A DNA stretch of 52,919 bases from Cryomorphaceae bacterium (GTDB lineage Bacteria; Bacteroidota; Bacteroidia; Flavobacteriales; Schleiferiaceae). The position numbers and the translations under genes were made by a program. Below, in pieces: positions 43,629 through 51,704 of this stretch (position 1 is its first letter; each line of letters opens with the position of its first letter). The notes under the pieces are model-generated. The model saw only the letters and a program-made list of their open reading frames with translations, made no database searches and was not told where the DNA came from. The stretch covers positions 1 to 52,919 of the forward strand of contig JAJTFK010000006.1 of NCBI GenBank assembly GCA_021298655.1, given 5' to 3'.

Positions 43629-45020
43629 TTAGGCTCTGGGTTGGCTCCAAATAAGCGCAACCACGGGGTCGGCATTGGCCAGGGGGTAAAACGCGGCCAA
43701 AGCCTCTTGGAACGGAGTCCCAAAGCGCAGCCAGGATTGCTGAATGCCCGCGTGGGCAGCCGGCAAGTCGGTTGCCAAATTCCACAAAAAACCGAAGTAC
43801 GCGGCCCACATTTCGGGGTCCTCGGCGTGGCGCTGCACCCCGGCTTCAAGCACCGTTACGGCCGAATCGGCGTGGTTCATTTCGGCGAGGATTCCGGCGT
43901 ACTCGAGCAAGCCGCGCGGATTTTCCACACGCAGGGTGTGAAGGATCAGCTGGAGGCTTTTTGCGGCTTCGCGCTGCAGGCCGAGTTGACGAAAAAGATC
44001 GTGGGCAACCATATGGTAGTCCGGGTTGTCGGGGTCGAGCGCAATGGCTTTTTGGGCGTGCTGTGCACCCTTGAGCGCATTGCCGGACTCGCCGTGCAGC
44101 ACGGCCAATTCAATCCAGGCCTCGTCCAATTCATCGTCCAACTCAACGGCTTCCTGGAATGATCGAAGGGCTTCGGCATTCCGCTCCAGTGATTGAAGGC
44201 AAACGCCCATGCGGTACAGGGTGTAGCCGTTGCGCTCACTCGATGCCATCGATGCCCCGTAGTTGGCCAAGGCCGCATCAAACTCTTCGAGGTCTTCGTG
44301 CAGGCGTCCCAGGTCGAAGAGGGCTGCACTAAACCCCTCGTCAATCGCCACGGCAAAACCTAGGCTGCGCTTGGCGGCTTCGTGCTGGCCTTGGCGGAAC
44401 TGCGCCACCCCGAGGTGGTACCAGGCCGTTTCGGAGTAGGGGTAGTCGTTGAGGTAGGTTTCAAAGAAGGAAGCGGCCTTGTCGTCGCGGTTCGCCATGT
44501 CGAAGTTGATGGCGAGCAGGTAGAGCAGGTGGGCATCCTCGGGCTCCTCTTGAAGCATGGCCTTTAGCGTGCGGATGGCGTGGGTGAACATGCCCGCGCC
44601 CGAGTAAATCGACGCCAGGGTGCCCTGAATGGGAAAGGGGTCGTCGGAATTTTGAATCGCTTTTCGCAGCGACTGTATGGCATCCTGGGTGCGGCCTTGT
44701 CGGATCAAAAGCATACCTCGGGCCCATTCAATGTCGGGGTGATTTGGACTCAAGCCCTCGGCGCGCTGAATCGCCTCTTCGGCCTCGTCGAGTTGGGATG
44801 CTTGAACCAGGTAGCGCGCCATTTTGGCGGCAAAAACGGTGGCGTAGGGGTGCTGGGCTCCGCCCATGTCGATGGCCTTACGCGCCCGCTGAAGTTGGCC
44901 GGTCTCGAGGTAGTAGTCTGCAATTTCTTCAAACTCTTCGACGTCAAAAAACAGCGGGGCGTCTTCGCGCAGCGCCTGCTCAAAACGTTCAATAAGGGGA
45001 TCGGAATCGGACTCGTACAT
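43629..45020 (-). CDS. Cytoplasmic tetratricopeptide-repeat protein
   Basis: 463 residues with at least nine TPR-like units through most of the length, e.g. AWYHLGVAQFRQGQHEAAKR, LYRMGVCLQSLERNAEALRS, AWIELAVLHGESGNALKGAQ. No signal peptide or membrane segment is visible; the N-terminus is acidic (YESDSDPLIERFEQAL). Likely a protein-interaction scaffold. It heads the five-gene run towards uvrB and diverges from glmM across 132 bp. Two single-mismatch -7 boxes lie within 40 bp upstream, so promoter placement is uncertain. Function unknown, though a TPR gene next to DUF368 and aroE is, I believe, common in Flavobacteria. Confidence 0.85.
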   Translation of the reverse strand: MYESDSDPLIERFEQALREDAPLFFDVEEFEEIADYYLETGQLQRARKAIDMGGAQHPYATVFAAKMARYLVQASQLDEAEEAIQRAEGLSPNHPDIEWARGMLLIRQGRTQDAIQSLRKAIQNSDDPFPIQGTLASIYSGAGMFTHAIRTLKAMLQEEPEDAHLLYLLAINFDMANRDDKAASFFETYLNDYPYSETAWYHLGVAQFRQGQHEAAKRSLGFAVAIDEGFSAALFDLGRLHEDLEEFDAALANYGASMASSERNGYTLYRMGVCLQSLERNAEALRSFQEAVELDDELDEAWIELAVLHGESGNALKGAQHAQKAIALDPDNPDYHMVAHDLFRQLGLQREAAKSLQLILHTLRVENPRGLLEYAGILAEMNHADSAVTVLEAGVQRHAEDPEMWAAYFGFLWNLATDLPAAHAGIQQSWLRFGTPFQEALAAFYPLANADPVVALIWSQPRA

Positions 45021-45123
45021 CAGGCTTAGTAAACCTAGGCAAATTTCCCTCGGAATTCCGCGCCAAAATCACGTGTTATTCACCGCGTTATTCACCGACT
45101 CGGATTCCGGCCCGTGCCGGTTC

Positions 45124-45131
45124 TACCTTTG
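45124..45131 (+). promoter_or_regulatory. -7 box of glmM
   Basis: TACCTTTG, exact TAnnTTTG match, followed by CAG, 21 nt before the ATG. No TTG at the usual -33 distance. It lies in the 132-bp gap shared with the divergent TPR gene. Confidence 0.55.
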
Positions 45132-45152
45132 CAGTACACCAAAAACCTCGCC

Positions 45153-46538
45153 ATGGCACTAATCGCATCGGTATCAGGAATTCGCGGAACCATAGGTGGT
45201 TCTGTGGGCAGCAACCTTACGCCCGTGGACGCGGTGGCCTTCGCCAGCGCCTACGGTCAGTGGCTGCGGGCGCAATCCGCCAGCGATCGCCGACTGCGCG
45301 TGGCCCTTGGTCGCGACGCCCGCGTGTCGGGCGAAGCCTTGAGCGACCTCGTCGTTTCCACGCTCCGATTTCAGGGCATCGACGTGCTCGATCTCGGACT
45401 TTCTACGACCCCCACGGTCGAAATGATGGTGCCCTGGGAGGGCTGCGACGGCGGAATCATCCTAACCGCTTCGCACAATCCGGGGGAGTGGAACGCGCTG
45501 AAGCTGCTCAACGCCCGCGGAGAATTCCTCAGCGCCGAGGACGGGGCCAAAATCCTCGCCGCCCGTGAGGCCGGTCATTTTGAATTCGCAGCCGTTGGCG
45601 CATTGGGCCGCCGAATCGCCGTTACGGACGGCATCGAGCGCCATATTCAGGCCATCCTCAACCTTGATTTGGTCGATGTGGAGGCCATTCGGGCCCGCGG
45701 CTTTGCGGTGGCCCTCGACGCGGTGGCCTCGACCGGCGGCATCGCCATACCCATGCTGCTTGAAGCGCTTGGGGTTCAGCGCATCGAAGGACTGTATTGT
45801 GATCCTACCGGACTTTTTCCACACAACCCCGAACCCCTGCGCAAGCACCTCGACGCAATCTGCGCCCTGGTGCCCGAAACCCGCTGCGACCTGGGTATTG
45901 TAGTGGATCCCGACGTGGATCGCCTGGTCTTTGTTAGCGAAGACGGCGAGCTGTTTGGCGAAGAATACACGCTGGTGGCGGTGGCCGACTACCTGCTCCA
46001 GCACCGCCCGGGTCACGTCGTGAGCAACTTGAGTTCGAGTCGGGCCCTGCGCGACGTCGCCGCGCGCCACGGGTCAACGTATTCGGCGTCCGCGGTGGGC
46101 GAGGTCCACGTGGTCACCGAAATGAAGGCTCGCCAGGCGGTGCTTGGCGGCGAAGGCAACGGCGGAATCATCCTGCCCGAGCTGCACTACGGCCGCGATG
46201 CCTTGGTTGGGGTTGCCCTTTTTCTAACCTATTTGGCCAAAAAGGGCGGAACCTGTTCCGAACTCCGCGCAACGTATCCAAACTACGCCATGGCCAAAGA
46301 AAAAATCGACCTCGAGCCGGACGTGGATACCGATGCCCTTCTGGCTCGCGTGGCCGCCGACCACGCCCACCTCGCTCCGTCGACGATTGACGGCGTGAAG
46401 ATTGATTTTGAAGACCGATGGGTCCACCTGCGCAAGAGCAATACCGAGCCCATTGTGCGTATTTATACCGAGGCCCCGACGCAGGCCGAGGCCGAGACGC
46501 TTGCCGCTGAATTCGTGACTAAATTGGCAGAATCATGA
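45153..46538 (+). CDS. glmM: Phosphoglucosamine mutase (GlmM-type phosphohexomutase)
   Basis: Converts glucosamine-6-phosphate to glucosamine-1-phosphate on the way to UDP-GlcNAc. The 461-residue protein has the phosphoserine loop ILTASHNPGEWNALK (Ser107), the metal loop VVDPDVDRLVFV, the sugar loop GGEGNGGIILPELHYGRDA and the phosphate loop RKSNTEPIVRIY. The EGNGG sugar loop and the length fit the Bacteroidota GlmM/ManB-type group better than the PGM2-like enzyme at 30289; phosphomannomutase activity cannot be excluded. ATG 45153 is the family start (MALIASVSGIRGTIGG), 21 nt after a -7 box; the frame extends 13 codons further up. The stop overlaps the next gene (ATGA). Confidence 0.9.
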   Translation: MALIASVSGIRGTIGGSVGSNLTPVDAVAFASAYGQWLRAQSASDRRLRVALGRDARVSGEALSDLVVSTLRFQGIDVLDLGLSTTPTVEMMVPWEGCDGGIILTASHNPGEWNALKLLNARGEFLSAEDGAKILAAREAGHFEFAAVGALGRRIAVTDGIERHIQAILNLDLVDVEAIRARGFAVALDAVASTGGIAIPMLLEALGVQRIEGLYCDPTGLFPHNPEPLRKHLDAICALVPETRCDLGIVVDPDVDRLVFVSEDGELFGEEYTLVAVADYLLQHRPGHVVSNLSSSRALRDVAARHGSTYSASAVGEVHVVTEMKARQAVLGGEGNGGIILPELHYGRDALVGVALFLTYLAKKGGTCSELRATYPNYAMAKEKIDLEPDVDTDALLARVAADHAHLAPSTIDGVKIDFEDRWVHLRKSNTEPIVRIYTEAPTQAEAETLAAEFVTKLAES

Positions 46539-47377
46539 ACATCCGCCCCGGACTTATTCAAGGATTGGACCAGCTAGCGTCCAGTGCACAGGCGACCTAC
46601 CTTGGGGCAGATCCCTTTCCGCATATTGTGTGGGATAACTTTTTTGACGCGGACTACCTCAATGGCTTGGCAGAGTCTTTTCCAAACCTCTTTGAGCATC
46701 CTGAGTTGGAGCATTTTAGTAACGCCAAAGAAATCAAGTCGGCGAGCCAGCTAGAGCGCGGCATTCCGCCCCAGCACCTCGAGTTTATTCACTTTCTGAA
46801 CTCAGAGCCATTTATTCGGTTTATTCAAATTTTGACCGGAATTCGAGAGCCCTTAATCGGGGATCCATACCTGCTTGGAGGGGGGCTGCATCAAATAAAA
46901 AAGGGTGGGCTGCTTAAGGTCCACGCGGACTTCAACAAACACCGTATTTTGGATTTGGATCGCCGCATCAATGTCCTGGTTTACCTCAATAAGGACTGGG
47001 GTTCCGACTACGGTGGCCATTTAGAGCTATGGGACTCCAAAATGACACGCTGCGTCGAGAAGGTACTGCCGGTGTTTAACAGAATGGTAGTGTTTTCAAC
47101 TACGGACTTCAGCTACCACGGACATCCTGAGCCCTTGGCCTGTCCCGAGGGCCGTACCCGCAACTCCATTGCGATGTACTACTACAGTAACGGCCGCCCC
47201 AAGAGTGAGGTGGATGTGCAAAACGTAAGTGCCACTACTAAGTTTGTTTCGCGCCCGGATTCCGAGCACGATCGCAAGGCCATGCGCGGTTTTTCTAAGT
47301 CAAACCTTATCGAATGGGCCAAAATGTGCACGCCGCCCATAGTATGGAAGGCCCTGCGGTCTATTAATTCCAAGTAA
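46535..47377 (+). CDS. 2-oxoglutarate/Fe(II)-dependent oxygenase-like protein, compositionally atypical
   Basis: 280 residues. Double-stranded beta-helix ligands are visible: His130 and Asp132 in LKVHADFNKH, a distal His (195 or 197) in DFSYHGHPEP, and an arginine in GRTRNSIAMYYY that would bind 2-oxoglutarate. RINVLVYLNKDWGSDYGGHL is the typical core strand region of 2OG-FeII oxygenases found in surface-polysaccharide and phage gene sets. Substrate unknown. It differs strongly from its neighbours: five 60-base lines I counted gave 60, 45, 42, 42 and 47% GC, against 68% (glmM) and 63% (desulfurase). It overlaps glmM by 4 bp (ATGA) and ends 4 bp before the desulfurase, so it lies cleanly inside the operon. 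Acquisition by transfer is likely. Confidence 0.85.
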   Translation: MNIRPGLIQGLDQLASSAQATYLGADPFPHIVWDNFFDADYLNGLAESFPNLFEHPELEHFSNAKEIKSASQLERGIPPQHLEFIHFLNSEPFIRFIQILTGIREPLIGDPYLLGGGLHQIKKGGLLKVHADFNKHRILDLDRRINVLVYLNKDWGSDYGGHLELWDSKMTRCVEKVLPVFNRMVVFSTTDFSYHGHPEPLACPEGRTRNSIAMYYYSNGRPKSEVDVQNVSATTKFVSRPDSEHDRKAMRGFSKSNLIEWAKMCTPPIVWKALRSINSK

Positions 47378-47381
47378 CGCA

Positions 47382-48512
47382 ATGAGTATTTACCTAGATA
47401 ACGCTGCGACTACGCCGCTTTGCCCCGAGGCCAAAGAGGCCATGGTTGCCGCTCTGGAACTTTTCGGCAATCCCAGCTCGACCCACGCCGAAGGCCGCAA
47501 GGCCAAGGCCCTCGTGGAGCGGGTTCGCAAGGAGCTGGCTGCCTACCTGAACTGCCTTCCGGCCGAGATTATTTTCACGTCTGGGGGGACCGAGGCCGAC
47601 AACTGGGCGCTTCAAGCGAGTGTTGATGTTTTAGGTGTTACAAAATTGTATCACAGTGAGTTGGAACACCATGCGGTTACCCATATGGTCGAAGCGCTTG
47701 CGCCCAAAATTGCCTGCGAACCCATTCCGTTCAACGAGCACGGAGACCACGACCTCGATTGGTTGGAGTCTGCCTTGGCGGCCGACGCCGCTTCGGGACG
47801 CAAGGCTCTGGTAAGCTTGATGCACGCCAACAACGAAATCGGAAACCTGGTCGATTTAGCCCGCCTGTCGGCCATGACGCGCGCCCATGGGGCGATGCTT
47901 CACAGCGATACGGTGCAAACCATGGCGCACCTCAAGCTGGATTTCGCGGCGACGCCCCTGGAGTTTGCGGCCTGCAGCGCCCATAAGTTTCACGGTCCGA
48001 AGGGCGTTGGCTTTGCCTACGTCAAGCAGGGCACCGGAATTCAGCCCTTTATTCGCGGCGGAGCCCAAGAGCGCGGCCACCGCGCGGGTACCGAAAACGT
48101 TGTGGGGATTGCGGGCCTTGGAGCGGCCTTTGCGGCGGCCATGACCAACCTGGAGGCCGATGCCGACCACATGCAACGCGTCAAGTCCCACGCCATCGAA
48201 AAGCTGCGCTCCGCGTTTCCCACGGTTCGCTTCAACGGTCGTTCGGGAGACGTGGACCGCAGCCTTTTTACGGTCCTAAATTTTTACGTGCCCGAACTCC
48301 ACGAGGGAGGCATGCTCAATTTTCAGCTGGACCTCCAAGGCTTTTGCGTTTCGGGCGGAAGCGCCTGCAGCAGCGGGGCCGTAGGGGGCTCGCACGTACT
48401 GGGCGGCCTTAAGTCGCCGGGCGGAACGCGCATCAGCTTTTCGCGCATGACCACGAAGGCCGACATCGACGCCTTCGTTCACGCCCTCCAGAACCTGCCC
48501 AAACTCGACTAG
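47382..48512 (+). CDS. Cysteine desulfurase (NifS/IscS family)
   Basis: PLP enzyme that takes sulfur from cysteine for Fe-S clusters and thio-modifications. 376 residues, with the family opening IYLDNAATTPL, the PLP-binding Lys in SAHKFHGPKG (about residue 202) and the persulfide Cys in SGGSACSSGA (about 329). ELEHHAVTH and MHANNEIGN are also present. The CSSG active-site loop without a long insertion suits a group I or NifS-like enzyme; the exact subgroup is not resolved, so no symbol is given. It follows the oxygenase gene by 4 bp. The final CTAG is shared with the convergent T9SS type B gene. Confidence 0.93.
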   Translation: MSIYLDNAATTPLCPEAKEAMVAALELFGNPSSTHAEGRKAKALVERVRKELAAYLNCLPAEIIFTSGGTEADNWALQASVDVLGVTKLYHSELEHHAVTHMVEALAPKIACEPIPFNEHGDHDLDWLESALAADAASGRKALVSLMHANNEIGNLVDLARLSAMTRAHGAMLHSDTVQTMAHLKLDFAATPLEFAACSAHKFHGPKGVGFAYVKQGTGIQPFIRGGAQERGHRAGTENVVGIAGLGAAFAAAMTNLEADADHMQRVKSHAIEKLRSAFPTVRFNGRSGDVDRSLFTVLNFYVPELHEGGMLNFQLDLQGFCVSGGSACSSGAVGGSHVLGGLKSPGGTRISFSRMTTKADIDAFVHALQNLPKLD

Positions 48513-51500
48513 CGGACCAGGTTCACGGTCCCGAAGAGCGCGCCGTCCTCGGTTTCAAACCGGTAGACATAGGTGTCCTGCTGGGCCGGTTTGCCGTTAA
48601 GGGTTCCGTCCCAAAAGACTTCAAAGGGTCGGTCCGTTTCAAAAACGACGTTGCCAAAGCTGTTGAGTACGGTGAAGTAGTCGTTTTCGAAGCAGTCGTT
48701 CCCCCCGATGATGAGCTCCTCGTTTCGGCCGTCGCCGTTGGGCGTGAAGGTGTTGGGAATCCAAACCCGCTGGTCGTAGCGCAGTATGGCCGACGTGAAT
48801 TCGTAGGGGTAAACGGCGTTGCAGACCGTGTCAATCAGTTCAAGCTTAACCGTGTAGGTGCCCGAAGTCGGAACCCGGTACGTCGTTACGCGGCCGGTGT
48901 CCACCACGCCATTCGGGAAGGTCCACCGAAACCGGTAGTCAATGCTGTCGAGGGTGTAGGTCACGTTTACGCGGATTCGCCCGTCCTTGCAGCTGTCGGG
49001 TGCCACCTTCACGTCGGGGGCGGGCAGGTCCGGGTCGAAAAACACCGACGCGAAGGCCGTATCGGTGGTTCCGCATACCGTATCGCGGACCACCAACCGA
49101 ATCACGTGGGTACCGGGCGCATTAAATCGGTGCACCACGGTGTCTCCGGACTTGGCGGATCCGCCGTCGAAGGTCCATGTCGACTGCTGCGCATCGATGC
49201 TCGTGCTCCAGGCGACAACCTCAAACGTTCGGTCGCAGGCTTTAAATCGATGTTCAAAGCTCGCTTCCGGGAAAATGCCCTGGTCGTGGGTGATGACCAG
49301 CGACGTGGTGTCTTCGATGTCGCAAATCGTGTCAATCGCAGTCAGGCGGATTCGGTAGGTGCCTTTGGTGAAGCGCACCGTGGGTTCAAAAGCCGACGAG
49401 GTTTGTCCGTTGCCGAAGTCCCAAATGAACTTGTTGGCGTTGGCGGAGCCGTTGGTGAACTTAACGATAAGGTCTTCGCAGAGCGTGTCGACGTCGGCGT
49501 CGAAGTTGATGCTGGCGTCGGCGGTCACACTCGTCTCGAAATCGATTTTTATCACCCCGAGGTTGCAGTTGCTCGAATTCCGCGAAGGACCCGCTACGCC
49601 CGGTGTAGTCGGAAAGCTCTGTCCGCCGCAGGCCGCACAAACCGCCTGAAAAATGTTGCCTCGGGGCGAGAAGCGCGAGGTTCCGCCGTCGACGTGCTCG
49701 CTGGACGTGCCCCCAAAGAAGGTGGCGTAGCCGAGGCTTTGGGCGTTTCGGGTGAGCACCATGAAGTAGAAGTCGCTGCCGTCCGTCGTGGGGCGAATCG
49801 CGTTGCTGGAAACGGGCAGGCCGGCCGTAGTTCCGCCGAGCCCGCCGCCGTTTACGCCGCCTCCCCAGCCCGATAGCAGGATGTTGAGGCAATCGTCCAC
49901 ATTAAACGCACTGGGAACCAGGTTGACGATGCTGTTGGACGTTCCGAATCGCGACGAAAAAAGCGTTTGATCCAGGTCGGCATTGAGCTTGTGAATAAAT
50001 TGGCCGCCGCTTGGCGTGCCCCAGGCCCCCGCCGTTTGCGGATAAATTCCCAAACTTTGGCCAAAAACATACACTGCTCCGTACTTATCGAGGTCGATTA
50101 AAAAGGACTGGTCGTTTCCTGAGGTGCCGAGGTAGGTGGCTTTTTCGAGCGTACCCGTACTGCTGAGTCGCGCAATCCATCCGTCCACGCCACCTCGGGC
50201 CGTCGCATGCAGTCCGCCCGTTGTGCTCGGGAAGTTGACGGATCGGGTTCCGCCCGTAACGAAGACTTTGCCGTTTTGGTCTGTTTTGATTCCGTATCCG
50301 GACTCGTGGTTGCTGCCGCCAAGAAGCGTTGCCCACCTCAAGCTGGACAGCGACGGATTCAGCGAAAAGGCGACCGCATCGGTCGAAAGGTTGTTGCCGG
50401 TAGCTCCCGGGAACGACGAGCTCTGGGTCGAAGTGACGACGAATACTTGATCCGTGTTGTCCACAACCACTTCGCCGCGCATCGCTCCCACAAAAGTGGA
50501 TGCGCTCAAGGCACTTCCGCTCGCATTCATTTTGAGGACGAAAAGATCTACGCCGTCCTTGAAGTCAAAGGCAAGGGGCGAACCCGTGGTCCCGTTGACG
50601 GGCGGCCCTCCGTTAAAAGTCACGTCGTAGGCCCCGGCGGTAACCGGGAAATTGCTGGATCCGGTCGTGCCCATAACCACCAATTCGCCCAGGGAGGTTA
50701 CCATCATGGAATGCGGTTGGTCCGGCCCGTTGCCGCCGACGTAGGTTGAATAGAGGCGTTGCGAACCGTTGGCGCTGAACTTGGTCAGGCCGATGTCCAT
50801 GGTCGAAAAGTTGGACGTTGCGTCGTTGTAGCTGGCGTCAAAGGCGCCCGGCGTGGTTGGGTAGCCCACATCAAACACAATTCCCCCGCCGTACAGGTTT
50901 TCTTGGTTGTCGTAGGTCGCCGTGTAGCCCCAGTTGTCGGCTGTTGAGCCCGAAAAACTCGAAAAAACCAAGTTGGGGTCGATGACCAGCGTGTCGCTAC
51001 GGCGGTACGGGCCGAGTTCGAAGGAAACCGTGCTGTCGCTTAGAATGCGGTAGGCGGCCGCAACCGGTGTTTTGCCCGATTTTCCCAGGGTGTAGGCCAC
51101 CGGGCGGTCTTCGATCCACGTGCCCATTGGCGTAGCGAGGCGCAGCGCACCTTCGGCGTCGATTTCGGGTTTTGCGCCGCGAATCCGCAATTGGATTAGC
51201 GACGGGTCGGCCTTGGGTGCTACGCGCCATTCGGACTTCAACCCGGCGTGGGCATGGACGACAAAATCAATGCCGGGGTAGGCGTTTGAAGTGCGCCAGT
51301 CCTCGTATTCCGGAACGTTGGTTGTCCAGTGCGAGGGATCGCTTCCCAAGAGGTAGTGGCGTGGGCTGGGCGTTGCAGCCGACCCCGACGAGGAGGCCTG
51401 CGGGTTGGCGCCCACAAACTCCACAAAAAGAGCGTGGGCGTCGGGCCAGTGCTCGGGCCATTGGGTCGTGGGGTAGTGCGGGTTGGCCACGGCACCTCCG

Positions 51501-51682
51501 CGGTGCTTGGGGTGCACGACCCGAATTCGGTAGCCGTGATCCGTCCAGAAGATGGCGCCGTCCGCGAGCGCAGTTTTGGCGCGGAATCCGCCCGTCCACT
51601 GACCTAAATTGGGCACAATGACCGGCTGGGCGCGGGTCGCCGCGGCGATGGCAAGTAGGGCAAAGAGGTAGTACGGTCGCAC
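48509..51682 (-). CDS. T9SS type B surface protein with SBBP beta-propeller and PKD domains
   Basis: 1057 residues, GTG start. The signal peptide (1-18, ending ATRAQ) is followed by a conserved N-terminal beta domain (PNLGQWTGGFRAKTALADG, LLGSDPSHWTTNVPEYEDW) typical of DUF7948/SBBP-type proteins. SBBP-like repeats (about 240-620) include DNQENLYGGGIVFDVGYPTT and DQNGKVFVTGGTRSVNFPST. PKD-like domains (about 720-980; KFIWDFGNGQTSS, STWTFDGGSAKSG, YRFRWTFPNG) follow. The last 85 residues are the gliding-motility-associated type B C-terminal domain (WIPNTFTPNGDGRNEEL, DTYVYRFETEDG), so secretion by T9SS through the SprF/PorP-type route is expected. A CAACGG segment near residue 680 adds a possible disulfide. 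It follows the methyltransferase gene by 22 bp. Confidence 0.87.
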   Translation of the reverse strand: MRPYYLFALLAIAAATRAQPVIVPNLGQWTGGFRAKTALADGAIFWTDHGYRIRVVHPKHRGGAVANPHYPTTQWPEHWPDAHALFVEFVGANPQASSSGSAATPSPRHYLLGSDPSHWTTNVPEYEDWRTSNAYPGIDFVVHAHAGLKSEWRVAPKADPSLIQLRIRGAKPEIDAEGALRLATPMGTWIEDRPVAYTLGKSGKTPVAAAYRILSDSTVSFELGPYRRSDTLVIDPNLVFSSFSGSTADNWGYTATYDNQENLYGGGIVFDVGYPTTPGAFDASYNDATSNFSTMDIGLTKFSANGSQRLYSTYVGGNGPDQPHSMMVTSLGELVVMGTTGSSNFPVTAGAYDVTFNGGPPVNGTTGSPLAFDFKDGVDLFVLKMNASGSALSASTFVGAMRGEVVVDNTDQVFVVTSTQSSSFPGATGNNLSTDAVAFSLNPSLSSLRWATLLGGSNHESGYGIKTDQNGKVFVTGGTRSVNFPSTTGGLHATARGGVDGWIARLSSTGTLEKATYLGTSGNDQSFLIDLDKYGAVYVFGQSLGIYPQTAGAWGTPSGGQFIHKLNADLDQTLFSSRFGTSNSIVNLVPSAFNVDDCLNILLSGWGGGVNGGGLGGTTAGLPVSSNAIRPTTDGSDFYFMVLTRNAQSLGYATFFGGTSSEHVDGGTSRFSPRGNIFQAVCAACGGQSFPTTPGVAGPSRNSSNCNLGVIKIDFETSVTADASINFDADVDTLCEDLIVKFTNGSANANKFIWDFGNGQTSSAFEPTVRFTKGTYRIRLTAIDTICDIEDTTSLVITHDQGIFPEASFEHRFKACDRTFEVVAWSTSIDAQQSTWTFDGGSAKSGDTVVHRFNAPGTHVIRLVVRDTVCGTTDTAFASVFFDPDLPAPDVKVAPDSCKDGRIRVNVTYTLDSIDYRFRWTFPNGVVDTGRVTTYRVPTSGTYTVKLELIDTVCNAVYPYEFTSAILRYDQRVWIPNTFTPNGDGRNEELIIGGNDCFENDYFTVLNSFGNVVFETDRPFEVFWDGTLNGKPAQQDTYVYRFETEDGALFGTVNLVR

Positions 51683-51704
51683 CGTGGCAAGTTAGGTTAT
51701 ATGC

